A DNA stretch of 64,000 bases from Leishmania donovani (GCF_000227135.1 NC_018262.1:2011502-2075501); one strand, 5' to 3'. Shown: positions 18,856-30,167, counted from the stretch's first letter. Notes: generated from the letters alone by a model not told the origin. Numbers and translations are program-made.

Positions 18856-21431
18856 GCCGTCAAATGTGTATGTGCCCACGTTACATGCTCTCCTGTTCTC
18901 TCCACCACCACCACTGCCGCCTCCCTCCCTCCCTCCCTCCGCGACTGCCTCCTTTTAAGTTTTTGCTCTGTTTTGTTTCTTTTCTTGTTTTCTTCACTAT
19001 GTTTTTCCTCCGCCTTCCCCCCCCCCTGTCACTCTTCTTTCGCTTCCACAGGCCCGCCCAACCCAACCCATCGTGCTCTCGCTCATTGTCCGTCTTTTTG
19101 ACGGGTTTAAGCGCGGTTTACAGGACTGTGGAAAGAAAAAAGGAAAACAGGAATGAGAGGGTCGAATCAGCGCCGCTTGCTTTCCTCTTTTTGTTGTTGT
19201 TATCGGCTCTCCCCCACCGTGCTTTAAATCAGGAAAGGCAGAAATCGAAGACGTCGCTGCCTATAGAGCTTTTTTAGCAAGCGATAAAAAGACAAAGAAA
19301 AAAAGCGTGACCACGAGTTGAGTAAAGCCGGACAGCCAGCACGCAACGCGGTTGATGCGCAGCCGCTACCATGGCCGCGACTTGTTTGCTTCCGTTTGTT
19401 GTTGTGAACGTGCCTCACACCGATCGCTACGCGAGTATATAGCGTTGCGCAGTCCGGTTTTTTTTTTTGCCGGGGTCACCACAGAAGAAGCGCATGTGGG
19501 CGACTCCTTTTTTCTCCCTCTTTTCTGAGCACCTCCTAATGGCCGTCTCCGACGTTGCAAAACCTTTCCGCTGCTCTTTTCTCAGCACGTTCAGCGATGG
19601 CACTGCGCCTGCGAATATTGGGAGAGCAGTGTGTCATGATCTGTGCAAACATCCTTGAGCGTGTTCTTGCTGAACAGACTTTTGGTTGAGCTTGCGCGCG
19701 ATAATGGCCGAGGTGAGAGACACAGCGAAGGAGGGCTGCGCCGTCTCGGAGACGGCAACGCCTAAGGTAGTTGGGCTGCAGATTTACGCCCCAGTGATAA
19801 CGACAGAAGTTCTTTGCGTTTGTAATGATACGAGTGTCTCTTTTATTGTTGTCGTTTCTGCCCCTCTGGGCTGTTTTTTTTTTTTTTTCTTCGAGCATCT
19901 CATACTCGCCTTAGACGTGTGTCTACACAGAGGCACACACCGCAAACTACGGCGAGTGGAAGTCGCGGGTGCGAGTGCATTACGTCTCTGAATTCAGTCC
20001 ATCCTTCGCTCGTGGTTCGATAGGGGCCCGCAGGAGCCCATCGATGAATCTGAGCGTGTTGTTGCCTTCCCTTTCCTCCCGCTGAAGCACATGAACATGC
20101 TAACTTGAGGAAGGAATCGCTGACGCTTTCAGGTTCCATCTCTCACATTTTTCTTCCCGTTCTCTCTCTCTCTTTGTCGTGTTCCGCCTTTCGCTTCCTC
20201 AACAAACCGGTACTTTCAGCTGATGAGGCTCTGCTGCTCAGCCTGGAGGTTGTTTTGTTTCGTTCTCCCTCTCCTCTTTTTTTCTCTCACAAATGACCTC
20301 TCCCTTTCTTGCTCTCTTCCATTTTGCCTTTTGCTTGATGTGCCGGTTTGTTCTCCGTCTGAGAGTCAACCACTCGGTTTTCTTCTGTGTGTCGCGGAGT
20401 TGCTTTCTTTGTCTCTCACAACCTGTGTTGCGCTAGGGCTCGTCAGTTACCATGACGTCGTTTTCGCAAAGGTCCAGGGAAGAACAGAAGAAAGATGTTC
20501 TCAGCTACATTCTTACGCACGCGCGTGGGCCTGTATGCTCACCGCCACGCACAAACGAATGCACAACCGCACATACCACCTCATCCTCGCGGCGTCACAT
20601 CCACACGCAGAGTGGACGCATTAATTTGTACTTTCAATGCATGCAACTGTGCGTGTACGTATGTGTTTGCGGTCCCCTCTTTCGCTTTCATCACGCGGCT
20701 GTGATTGTGATTGTGTGTGCTGCTGCTGCTGCTGTGGGGCTTTTTTAAATATCCTTTCCGCCCTTTGTTTTACTTGTTTTTCTTTGCTTGTTTGTTTGTT
20801 CCTTTCGCTTCTCAGTATGAGCGTTCTTCCAAGCCGTTCTCTGTCTTTTCTGTGCTCCGTGTTTTTCTCCGTTGTATGTTCTTTATTTTTTCCCTTCGTT
20901 GGTGGCGTGCTGCTGTTCTCCTTTCGTCTTCCCTCTCCCCTTTCCTTCTCCCTCTCTTTTTTCTTTTTTTCGTTTCGTATGCGTATCACAGGAGACCACT
21001 GGGAAGCTTCACCGTGCAGCCTCTCTCTCTATGCTCGCGTTACCGTGCCTGTCTCACCGGCACTCGTCTTGGTATCAACTTGCGGTTCGGCAAAGAGGGA
21101 CCCTCACCTCTCTCTGTTCTCCTCGCCCCATGTCCCGTTGAGATACGCGCGGTGGTGGTTTTTTTTCATCAAACAGTGTATGGCGCGTGTGTCCCCTTCT
21201 TACAACAGCAACGCAATCGAAGGGCGTCGTTTGTTTACGCTGGGTGTGTTGCCTTTGCGTTCATTTCGCCCCCCCCCCCCTCCTTGCTCTCCTTCTCTCA
21301 CTGTGTTTGGTGTCGCTGTGAACGCGTAGGTGTGACGCTATTCTCTTGGCGCACATGGAATGAGCACACATGAGCAAAAAGAGGCCCTTTTTTGTGTGTG
21401 CGCGCGTGAGTGTGTGTATGTGTGTATGTAT
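18856..21431. other. Gene-poor spacer
   Basis: About 2.6 kb of T-rich and CT-rich spacer without a supported gene. Frames here are dominated by Phe/Leu/Ser and Cys/Val from GT runs. There are poly-T tracts near 19458-19469 and 19875-19890, and a GT-rich run at 21392-21440 next to the following repeat. Confidence 0.5.
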
Positions 21432-21835
21432 ATGTGCGTGTGCCCGTCTGTAGGCACTTTACTGAGCAAAGGAGTCGCGGAGTCAAAGGATGATGGGTAG
21501 CGGAAAGGTGGTGAAACGGCTTGTCGGTCCGCGGAGATGCTTCCGAAATGTCGTGAAGAAGGGGTCTCGGAGGTTGGGTCGTTCGGCGGCTGTTCCCCGG
21601 AGCCCCCTCCATTTCTCCCCGCGCTCTCTCGCAGGGATGCGGTCGTGTGTACTGGTGCCTCGTACACTCCCCTTGTTTTAGTCTGCTATCCTCGTTCGCA
21701 TGTGCTCCTCTCTAGCACCCTTTTCTTCTGCTTGCATGGGCACCCCCGCCCCTCTAATAACATGGAGGTGAGGCACATCGAAATGGCGTACCCTGAAGAC
21801 GTGGTGTTGGGGGTGGGCACTCCTGAGGACTCGTC
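21432..21835 (+). repeat. Long direct repeat, copy 1
   Basis: Bases 21432-21806 are identical to 28792-29166 (375 bp), and weaker similarity continues about 28 bp further. The two copies are 7360 bp apart in the same orientation, with MTG1, the coiled-coil gene and TRM8 between them. The unit is not SIDER2-like. It holds short frames in more than one phase, with no recognised product. Confidence 0.9.
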
Positions 21836-23130
21836 GGGAGACGGCCGGCTCGAGGAGCTTTTCCCTGAGGGACGACACCATCGCCAACAAGGCGCGGGCG
21901 CACGGAGCCGCCAGCAGAACGGCACGTTACGGGCAGAGGTACTCTACCTCTCACGCCGCAGTTTGGAGGGGGCGGTGATCTTCGTGCAGGCAAGACCTCC
22001 CACCTGGCATTCGACACTCTCTCTCGTTGCCACCTCCCGCACCATGCGACGCTTCGCTGCGATGCAGTATGCCGTGCTCAGCGGCGCTAACGGGCTCGTG
22101 CTCTCCACCAGTAGGCCAGCAGGTCGTGGGTGCGCCGTACCTTCCACAAGCTCTGCGGTCGCATCGGATTGCGGGAGTCTTGGAGGAGGCGTCGGACAGC
22201 ATGCCCGCTGTCTTGGCCGCGTGCGATTGTGCGCCCTCAGCCAGCGTACCGTAGGCGCCACGTCGCAAGCTCCGCGCGGTGGGGCCGGGCTTACCAGTCT
22301 CTCGCAGCGCATGCGCGTGGCCGCAGTGATGCAGCAAGGACTGTGGCCTGCGCATGACCTTCCACTGCTTTGCACATCACCTGCCTGTACGGATAGCAGA
22401 TGGGCCGGCAGCGGCCGCTCGCCTCTGGCCTTTGGCCTACACGAGGCGCCCGCTTCACAGCAGAGCACTCTCGCCCCCTCCCCCCATAACCCAGAACGGG
22501 TGCAGGAGGGCGTAGAAAACGCTGGGCGGCCCGTGACGGCGCTGTCCCCCTGACCACGCGGAGCAGCAAGGGTGCTCGTATCAGTGGCCCGCACTCGTTG
22601 CTGTCAGCCTCGCACCGGTAACACGCCGTCGTGCGCACTCCACTTTTGCGCGAGCGACGACGCACGCAGCGCGTTGTTCTCACATCCCACGGAGGTCTGC
22701 AATCCGCTGCGTGCGCCGCCGCGGCAGGAGAACGCAACGCCGGCGCTGCCGTATGGTGTATGGCGGCCCGTGGCGTCCCGGAACAAGAACTCGTGACTCT
22801 CTCGAGACACAAGCAAGCCTCACTGGTCAGTGCCAGCACCGCCCTCTACGCCGAGACAAATTTGACGTGAACACCTCGTCGGTGAAGAACCTCGGCGTGG
22901 AGCAGGCTGAGGTGCTCTGCGAGATCTAGCGCCCGCAGGGTGCACGGGATGTGCCGGTTCTGCCCCCGCTTTCCGAATGGCTCCCTTTCCTCAAGAGCAC
23001 TACCTCATTGGACTGGAATGCGGCTGAGGTGATGCGAGCGAGTCCGCCCGAGGCGCGGGACTTCCTGCATCGGGCGCAGAGTCACTCCGTCCGTCTCCGG
23101 GCGTCGAGGATAGGGAAAAAGCGCCGCCTC
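21836..23130. other. GC-rich fossil region, possibly a decayed gene or retroelement
   Basis: This region is much more GC-rich than the flanks. It has protein-like, Arg/Ala-rich translations broken by stops in all three + frames and on the minus strand, which is how DIRE-type fossils look in Leishmania. I could not find a reverse transcriptase, endonuclease or recombinase motif, so I leave its origin open. Confidence 0.35.
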
Positions 23131-23581
23131 CTCTGCTCTCCCTTTCAAACCCTTCTCCTTTCTCCCCGTGGATGGCTGCGCGGTAGATCACGAGAACACG
23201 GAAAAAGGGAGAAGAAAACTGAACTATTGTGAAGGCCACAACGATGCGCATGTCTCTGTCATCGCTCCTTGGGAGAAGTGCACAGGAGGGACAACCGCGC
23301 TCGGCTCCTTCTGTCTCTCTCAATCTCTGCAGTCTCCCTGCGACGCGCATGGCATGTGGAATGCGTAGCGGAGGAGACAACAGAGAGACTTGACAAGCGC
23401 CACGCTTAGAGCAGCCTGCGCAATCCCTTGTTTCCTCGGTGCCTATCGCGCCATGTGCAGGGCATGTGTGCTCACCCTCCCCTCCTCGTCCCTTTCCCTC
23501 CTTCCGACAGGTGCATCTCGCCGCTGTGCAGCGAAAGCACGCGAGCAGCAAAAGAGTCGCCTCACTTGTGACTGAGGCGTC
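23131..23581. other. Spacer and 5' leader of the MTG1 gene
   Basis: Spacer ending in a clear CT tract at 23474-23508 with acceptor AG at 23509-23510. No ATG lies between that AG and 23582, which fixes the next start. Confidence 0.6.
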
Positions 23582-24976
23582 ATGCGGGTGACTGTGCGAC
23601 AATGCAACGTCTTTGACCCGGCGTTCATGCGCAAGGTGAAGCGCACCCTCAGCGCCTACAAAGAATCCATGGAAACGTCGGCGAAGAAGTCGATGTCGCG
23701 TGAGGCGTTCGTGGACATTGACGAAAAGGGCGCCGCGTGGTATCTGGGCCACATGCATTCGGCTGCTAACATGCTTGCCGACAAGGTGAAGGACGCGGAC
23801 TTCATTCTCGAGATACGCGACGCACGGCTGCCCTTTACGACGGAGAATCCAAATATTCGCAAACTAACCGCCGGAAAGCCACGTCTTATCATCTTCAACA
23901 AGGCGGAGCTGTCAAACGAGGACAGCAATCGCGCGATTCAGGAATACTACGAACGGAACGGCGCCTTTGCTCTCTTCACCAGCGCGCGGCGGTGCTGGAG
24001 GGACGTCGTGGAGGCGGTGCAGCGCTTCACCACGCACATTCTGCCGCCGTTGCCGTATAAGACAGTCGCCCACGTTGGACTTGTTGTGGGGATGCCGAAT
24101 GTGGGCAAGTCGACGTTGATCAACTCCCTGAGGCTCGCCCACGAGTATCAGTTTCACCGTGAGGACTTCCGCCGCTCCAGATCACCGGAGACGGTCTCCA
24201 TCACACCAGGCACCACGCGCGGCATGAAGCTGGTTCCTCTCTCCAAGGACCCACCCGTGGTACTGTACGACACACCAGGTCTCACACTGCCCGGCTGCTT
24301 CACGAAAGAGTCAGGGTTGAAGCTGGCGGCGTGCGGCATCATTCCCACCAACGACGTTTCCCTTCCGCAGGGCATGGTAGCGCGCTACATCTACGACATA
24401 CTTGTTGCGTCCGGCTCATCGGAGCACATGGCCGAGTGTCTGCATCTTCCGCGTATGCCAATCAGCTTCGATGACTGCGTCGCAATGATCTGCGAGCGCA
24501 GCGGCACAAGTGGGCAGACCGAAATGGGCAACCTAGACCCCGTTCGCGCGCACCGGTTCTTTGTGCACGACTTCACCATGGGCAACCTGGGAAAGATCAC
24601 TCTCGACGTGCTACCCCGGCGCGTGCTGCGCAGTGCTCAGTCGTCGACTCCGCTGCTGGAGGGCGGAAGCAGCACCGCAGCTACGGACGGTGCGCAAGCC
24701 GCCGCGGGCGATGATGATGGCTATGTCTGGACGCACCATGTGGAGACGAGCGACGTGGTCGAGCGCTATCCTGACCACATGCGTGATGTGCTGCAGTCGC
24801 TGAAGGGTCCACTTCATCACGACGGTGTCCCACGCCGACGTGGGACACCGTCCGTGAAGAGCGTAAACAGCCCGTCCGACTGCACCGTCATCAGCCGCAA
24901 AAAAGGACCTATTAGCCGAGCCACGGCGTTCGATGAGCAACTCAAGCGCCACACGCGATTGGCGCCAGGACGGTGA
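23582..24976 (+). CDS. MTG1: Mitochondrial ribosome-assembly GTPase, MTG1/RbgA (YlqF) type
   Basis: The product is 464 aa with circularly permuted GTPase motifs in the order G4-G5-G1-G2-G3: NKAE at 106-109, TSAR at 133-136, GMPNVGKST at 170-178, PGTTRG at 209-214 and DTPG at 230-233. This order and the segment DFILEIRDARLPF define the YlqF/RbgA-MTG1 family, which helps the large mitoribosomal subunit mature. The N-terminus is basic and could target the mitochondrion. The C-terminal ~100 residues are low-complexity. The coding DNA contains a perfect 14-bp inverted repeat with a 4-nt loop at 24821-24852. ATG 23582 is the first after the splice acceptor. Confidence 0.9.
   Translation: MRVTVRQCNVFDPAFMRKVKRTLSAYKESMETSAKKSMSREAFVDIDEKGAAWYLGHMHSAANMLADKVKDADFILEIRDARLPFTTENPNIRKLTAGKPRLIIFNKAELSNEDSNRAIQEYYERNGAFALFTSARRCWRDVVEAVQRFTTHILPPLPYKTVAHVGLVVGMPNVGKSTLINSLRLAHEYQFHREDFRRSRSPETVSITPGTTRGMKLVPLSKDPPVVLYDTPGLTLPGCFTKESGLKLAACGIIPTNDVSLPQGMVARYIYDILVASGSSEHMAECLHLPRMPISFDDCVAMICERSGTSGQTEMGNLDPVRAHRFFVHDFTMGNLGKITLDVLPRRVLRSAQSSTPLLEGGSSTAATDGAQAAAGDDDGYVWTHHVETSDVVERYPDHMRDVLQSLKGPLHHDGVPRRRGTPSVKSVNSPSDCTVISRKKGPISRATAFDEQLKRHTRLAPGR
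24821..24852. repeat. Perfect 14-bp inverted repeat inside MTG1
   Basis: GACGGTGTCCCACG, loop CCGA, then the exact reverse complement. It encodes DGVPRRRGTPS in the tail of the protein and would form a very stable hairpin in the mRNA. Confidence 0.95.
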
Positions 24977-25590
24977 TGGATTTCGATGCGCGCCAAAAAG
25001 ATGCACTCTTCACTGCTTGCATCTGCGCATGTGAGTTCCTCCGGCCGCCGATGCTTTTTGTGTAGTGTTCTGCTGTCGTTGTGCCGTGTGCGCGAGCTTC
25101 CTCCCCTTTTCCGTCCTCGGCATCGAGATTTTGGTGATTCTAACCAACACAAAGAGCCACGAAGACTTTCTCAGCTGTGTTTTCCGCCTCACGCCATTAT
25201 GGATACTCCCTCGTCCCTACGAGGAAGCGGCGTGTAACCAGCTCCACTCTCCCTCCCCCCCCCCCACACACACACGCACACAACTGCACCGGGGATGTCA
25301 TTCAGGCGAAACGCCAAAAGACGGCTGTGCCGCCTCTTCTGTTATGCACTGCTCGAAAGCATAAAGGCGACCGCTGTGTGTGTATGCTCGCCGCGAGCTC
25401 AACGCGCGCGCACACGCCTACGCATTCAAAGACGCTCCCCCCTGTCACTCCCTCTGCTGTTCTTGCCTTTCCTGACTTCGTTCTTTTTTGTTGTTTCTGT
25501 GCCTTTCTGCAGGGAGCACGGGCAGCTAGCTGTGCGTGCGCACAAGAGGAATACCTGTACTTGGAGGCTGCCGCTGCTGGCACTCGTTTT
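24977..25590. other. Spacer and 5' leader of the coiled-coil gene
   Basis: Holds a C run and CA repeat near 25252-25282 and a long CT tract ending in CTGCAG; the acceptor AG at 25511-25512 is followed by no ATG until 25591. Confidence 0.6.
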
Positions 25591-26565
25591 ATGTCCATCG
25601 TCGCAGCAATGGCCAACACATCCGCCACCGCCTCCGATGAGCTGCACCGCACCCAGCAGTACCTCGTCGAAGTCATTGACGAGTGCGTCTTCGTTGAGCG
25701 CCAACGCGAGCTGACAGAGCGTAGGCTTTCCTCTCAACTAGAGGCGCAAAAGGCTCTCGTTAGCGACCTATTCGTGGTGCTCCACGATGTGTGCCGGTAC
25801 ACGTCCACCATGGAGGAAGCCATCTTAACCACGCTGCTGCACACTTTACCCGCCTCATCGCCTGCGCACCAGCAACTTCTTCAGTGCCGCAGCAGGGTTC
25901 GTGAGGCGCTCACGCGCCTTTGGCGAGGCCGTGGCGGCGACCCAGAAGACAGCGTGCTCCTCCCCGCCACACCGCGAACGTTTAGCGGCTTGAGAGCGGC
26001 GGACGCCCCCATCGTATCGCATGACAGCGCAGCTGGGGCTGGCGTACAGGTGATGCAGCGACTCGTCGAGCACGAGGCTCGCCTCCTGGACGCCCTGGCC
26101 AGAGCCACGGCCAGGATCGAGGCAACGCGCGCGGCTGCAACGGCAGAAAACGGCGAGTTGGAGGCACTTCGTGCCCGCATGAACGAGCTTACCCGCGTCG
26201 TCAACAGTAGCAATACAGGGTTGTTGAAAACCTCGCCGGAAGCCTCTGCTGCGCAGGCGCCAGAGGGCGTGTCGCCAGCCACTGCACGGTTCGCAGAAGC
26301 ACGTGTACTGGCGTACGAAAAAACAGTGCAAGCGCTGAACAGCGAGCTTGCTCTGCTGCACGAAAACTACGCAGCGCTCTCGCACGCCAGAACCCGTGAG
26401 GTGGATATGCTGAAGCAGCACATGGCCGACGACCAACGCAAGCACGAGGACCAGATTGCTGAGTGTGACGCGGTGCTAGGCCGGATGTCCCTGGAGCTTG
26501 AGCAGCTGATCCAGGAAAACGCGCAGCTGAAGCACAAGCTGCGTATGACAGCCGAGCCTGACTGA
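25591..26565 (+). CDS. Coiled-coil protein, unknown function
   Basis: The product is 324 aa and mostly alpha-helical. Heptad-like segments occur near residues 28-45 and 150-200, and the strongest from about 230 to the end (…LELEQLIQENAQLKHKL). A Pro/Ala-rich linker lies between them. No enzyme motif is visible. Such proteins in trypanosomatids are often cytoskeletal or flagellar, but that is only a guess. The start is ATG 25591, the first after the splice acceptor; a second in-frame ATG is at 25609. Upstream in-frame sequence is low complexity and would be removed by splicing. Confidence 0.8.
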   Translation: MSIVAAMANTSATASDELHRTQQYLVEVIDECVFVERQRELTERRLSSQLEAQKALVSDLFVVLHDVCRYTSTMEEAILTTLLHTLPASSPAHQQLLQCRSRVREALTRLWRGRGGDPEDSVLLPATPRTFSGLRAADAPIVSHDSAAGAGVQVMQRLVEHEARLLDALARATARIEATRAAATAENGELEALRARMNELTRVVNSSNTGLLKTSPEASAAQAPEGVSPATARFAEARVLAYEKTVQALNSELALLHENYAALSHARTREVDMLKQHMADDQRKHEDQIAECDAVLGRMSLELEQLIQENAQLKHKLRMTAEPD

Positions 26566-27222
26566 CGGCAGCAGCGAAACTGTCGCTTGTGTGGGTGGCA
26601 AGTAAAGTTCTGCTGCGTCTTCTCCGCCCCAGCACTATGTGAGGCGTACGCGAGTGCTTTCGCACGTTTCCTACAACTATGAGCCACGTGGAAAACCAGC
26701 AAAGGCGCAAGGCCGTCAACAACGCTGCCTTCGAGGGGAATGCCAGACTCCGCTCAGCCATCCGCTGCACTCCTGCTCGACGTGGACAGCCAGTCTCCAT
26801 TCTTGAGCGCTCAGCAGCTACCCTCATCAACCTGAACATGAGCTTCTGCATGTGTGCCTGTTTATGGACGCTGCAGCATGTCTCCCGTCGCGAAGCTTCC
26901 TTGGATGTCCGTGAATCCCTCCAGAGGATGATGGACTCAAAATGGTAGATTCATTTTTTTTTTCATCTCTGCGATCCCCCGTCTGTCTCTACTCCACCGA
27001 CGCATATCTTACTTCGGTGGATTTTCTTTTGTTTTTTTTTTTGCGTGTGTGTGGGGGGGGGGACTTGGCGCGCGCCCCTCTTCTGCTTTGCCTCTTTCGC
27101 ATATACTCGTTTACCTTCCACTGTGTGACGTGAATGTGCTGTGTGCACCACATGCGGTAATGGACGATGCTGCCCAGTAGGGCCAGCACCTCTTTTTTTT
27201 TTCGCATTTCTTCACCGCGGCG
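26566..27222. other. Intergenic spacer
   Basis: Contains a T-rich tract at about 26950-26962 and another at 27026-27042, then a run of ten G at about 27053-27062. A T-rich run at 27191-27203 sits just before the TRM8 start; the acceptor AG probably lies slightly upstream of it near 27178-27186. Confidence 0.5.
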
Positions 27223-27948
27223 ATGGCCTCTGAAGAGCAGCCTCGATGGACGCGGCTACCGATCCGGACGCGTCCGCATCGGAACCCGCTCGCCGAGAAT
27301 GACGACGAGCACCCGGAGTGCCCGGCACAGTTCGAGAAGCGCTTCTCGGAGTTCTACCCTGGTATGGCCAACCCAGTAGTTGAGTTCGTCGATGTCGGTT
27401 GCGCATTCGGGGGCATGCTCTTCTCGCTGGCGGCGGTGTTCCCCACAACGTGCATGATGGGGCTCGAGATTCGGCCTAAGGTGGTCAGTTTTGCACAGGA
27501 GAAGGCACTGGCGCTGCGCCAGGAGAACGCGGCGTCCTTGACGCAGCACTATCGCAATGTCTGGTTCGAGCAAATGAATGTGATGAAGTTTGGGTCCAAC
27601 TGCTTTACGAAAGGCCAGCTGTCTCGTCTGTTCTTCTGTTACCCGGACCCGCACTGGAAGCGCAAGAACATCCGCCGCCGCATCATTTCACCGGGCTTGG
27701 TGCAAGAGTACGCGTACTGGCTGCGCCACGGTGGTCTAGTGTACACCGTCTCTGATGTAGCTGAGCTGGAAGAGTGGATGGTACGGTGTCTCGACGACTC
27801 GCCACTGTTTCGCCGTTTGGCGGAGGCCGAGCTCAGAACGCCCGAGCATAAACAGGTCCTCGATATTGTGACCGGTGCCAGCGAGGATGCACAGCGCACG
27901 GCGCGCAAGGGCCTGCAGAAACACTTCGCCGTTCACATGCGCATCTGA
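27223..27948 (+). CDS. TRM8: tRNA (guanine-N7-)-methyltransferase, catalytic subunit (TRM8/METTL1/TrmB)
   Basis: The product is 241 aa, near the family size. The SAM-binding motif is DVGCAFGG at 57-64, followed by the acidic-end motif GLEIR at 80-84. The family hallmark FFCYPDPHWKRKNIRRRI spans 137-154. It methylates N7 of G46 in the variable loop of tRNAs, normally together with a WD40 partner (TRM82/WDR4) in eukaryotes; that partner is not recognisable in this window. The ATG at 27223 gives a short polar N-terminus as in eukaryotic TRM8. Confidence 0.95.
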   Translation: MASEEQPRWTRLPIRTRPHRNPLAENDDEHPECPAQFEKRFSEFYPGMANPVVEFVDVGCAFGGMLFSLAAVFPTTCMMGLEIRPKVVSFAQEKALALRQENAASLTQHYRNVWFEQMNVMKFGSNCFTKGQLSRLFFCYPDPHWKRKNIRRRIISPGLVQEYAYWLRHGGLVYTVSDVAELEEWMVRCLDDSPLFRRLAEAELRTPEHKQVLDIVTGASEDAQRTARKGLQKHFAVHMRI

Positions 27949-28791
27949 GCTGGCATTCAACTCCAGCGTGTGTGTCCGTGCCTGTATGTGCGGATTGTGT
28001 TGAACTGTGGTATGTTTTCCGTCGAGTAAGAGGATAATCGGTTTTTGCATTCATAAGCGTGGCTGCCGTTCCGATCTGCTGCACAGGTCGAGCAAGGCCC
28101 CCTCCGAGCAGCTGTACCTACACAAACGACCGCCCGTGAGTCTTAGCAGTTGGTTATCTCTGTAAAAGATCCCCTGCTTTGGGGTGGGTGGGTGGGTGCT
28201 CACCATGCGCAAAAGCCGCGTAAAGAGTGATGCCTGAACCAGCTCTAACGCTTCCGTTTAGCTTCTTCTGCGCACGCCTTCCTGTGCCGAGCAGATGATG
28301 TGTTAGCGGCCTCTCCACTCCGCCTACCCACCCACACACGCGATGCCGCCCACTCTTCCCACTCATACGCCTCCGCCTCCGCGCTACCACCGTACGGTGC
28401 CTTTTTCTCCCCATTCCCGACTGTTGTGTTGCGCGCCATCGGTTCTCTTCTGCCACACGCAGTCTATCTTCTCTTTTTCTGTGTCTCTGTTCGTCTGCCG
28501 GCTCCCTTCTATTCTGCCTTCTTGATTCCTTGTGATTCTTTTCCATTTTCCGCCGCCAATCGTGATGCACCAACACCTGCCACACACACGCATATACATG
28601 TATACGTACACCCCATGTCAGCTGCCCTGCCAGAACCCACTCAAGAGGCAATGGCCCCGACGTCTGCGCTCCTGTTTCGCGCGTAGTTGTGCCAACGAAA
28701 AAAAAAAGAAGCCCGCGCCTCCACAGCCCCGACTTGAAATCACCTGTTCTTTGTGACGTCTCTCCTTTCTCGTGGCATGAAAGCACGTGCC
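27949..28791. other. Intergenic spacer
   Basis: Spacer between TRM8 and the second long direct repeat. It contains a short GGGT repeat at 28180-28197 and CT-rich stretches around 28430-28560. No gene is seen. Confidence 0.5.
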
Positions 28792-29195
28792 ATGTGCGTG
28801 TGCCCGTCTGTAGGCACTTTACTGAGCAAAGGAGTCGCGGAGTCAAAGGATGATGGGTAGCGGAAAGGTGGTGAAACGGCTTGTCGGTCCGCGGAGATGC
28901 TTCCGAAATGTCGTGAAGAAGGGGTCTCGGAGGTTGGGTCGTTCGGCGGCTGTTCCCCGGAGCCCCCTCCATTTCTCCCCGCGCTCTCTCGCAGGGATGC
29001 GGTCGTGTGTACTGGTGCCTCGTACACTCCCCTTGTTTTAGTCTGCTATCCTCGTTCGCATGTGCTCCTCTCTAGCACCCTTTTCTTCTGCTTGCATGGG
29101 CACCCCCGCCCCTCTAATAACATGGAGGTGAGGCACATCGAAATGGCGTACCCTGAAGACGTGGTGGTGGTGGAGGGCTACCCCTGAGGGCTCGT
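28792..29195 (+). repeat. Long direct repeat, copy 2
   Basis: Counterpart of 21432-21835; identical over 28792-29166. Here the unit is followed by a T-rich tract and not by the GC-rich fossil found after copy 1. Confidence 0.9.
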
Positions 29196-30167
29196 CTATT
29201 TTTTTTCTCCTTCCCACTCGGCCCTTTGTTGCGTGCCGCAGAATGCGGTGACAAGTTCCTGCTGAACTGCTGTTTTCCGCTGCGTCTTTTTGTTGTTTTT
29301 GTTTTTCGTGGCGGTGGTATGTGTCTATCCTGTCCGCTGCCTTCCGCATCACCTGATGGATGCTGCGCCGCCTCCCTGTCTGCGGTGGTACGCTGTCTGC
29401 TATTGTGCCGAGTGTTTCGTTTTTGCTTAGTCGCCTGTGACTCGCTCTTGCCACTCTTTTTCTTTGTGCTCCCCTTGAATCTTCAGCAGTGAGGCAGTTG
29501 GCGATGATTCCTTGATTTCCCTCGCATCATATTTTCTCGGGCTCGAACGTAGCGGTCGAACCTAGTCGCAAACGCACCGGCTTTTTGACCGAGTGTGTGT
29601 GTGTTTGTGTGTGCCCGCAAACAATGATCAGACGCTGCCCAGTGTGCGGCACGGCTGGCACCTCTCTCACGAGGCCGCGTAATGTTCGGAATCCTGTGAA
29701 TATTCTTTGTGTGTATGCTACTAGCATATCCCCCAGCTTCGTGTGCAGTGACGTGCCGGAGACTCTGCGGGAAAGGATGTGTATTTTTATTCTTCCCCAT
29801 TGCGTGCCACTGAGTTCAGTCTCTCCCACCAACCAAAATGGTCCGTGCTTCGCCACGTAAAGCTCTGTAGCAAAATGCGGCTGCCGCTTCAAGGAGCGCC
29901 AAAGACGTATGCGCGGGCACCGCCGACAAAAATCCCGGGTGAGAACCCCTCCCTCTCTTCTCCCCTCCCCCTCGCTGGGCAGAACAACCGACGCCCGTGT
30001 ACTTGCTCTGTATACTGAGCCGTGAGTGTGGCCAACTCTTTCCTTGATCCTCCTCTTGTGTTCAGGGCTCGAAAAGCGCAGATCAATGGCCAGCACTCGC
30101 GCCGTCAGGCCAGCGTATTACCAAATCGTTATCCTTCAATCTTTTTCGTACCCCATTTCAAGTGTGA
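29196..30167. other. Spacer and 5' leader of the Cys-rich surface protein gene
   Basis: No gene supported. CT-rich tract at 30037-30062 with AG at 30064-30065, and a later T-rich tract with AG at 30161-30162 only 6 nt before the ATG. If the first AG is used, an upstream ATG at 30086 precedes the main start. Confidence 0.5.

Noticed and set aside
26679..26948. 89-codon frame after the coiled-coil gene
   Set aside because: Lies in the probable 3' UTR, lacks a polypyrimidine acceptor of its own and has no recognisable feature.
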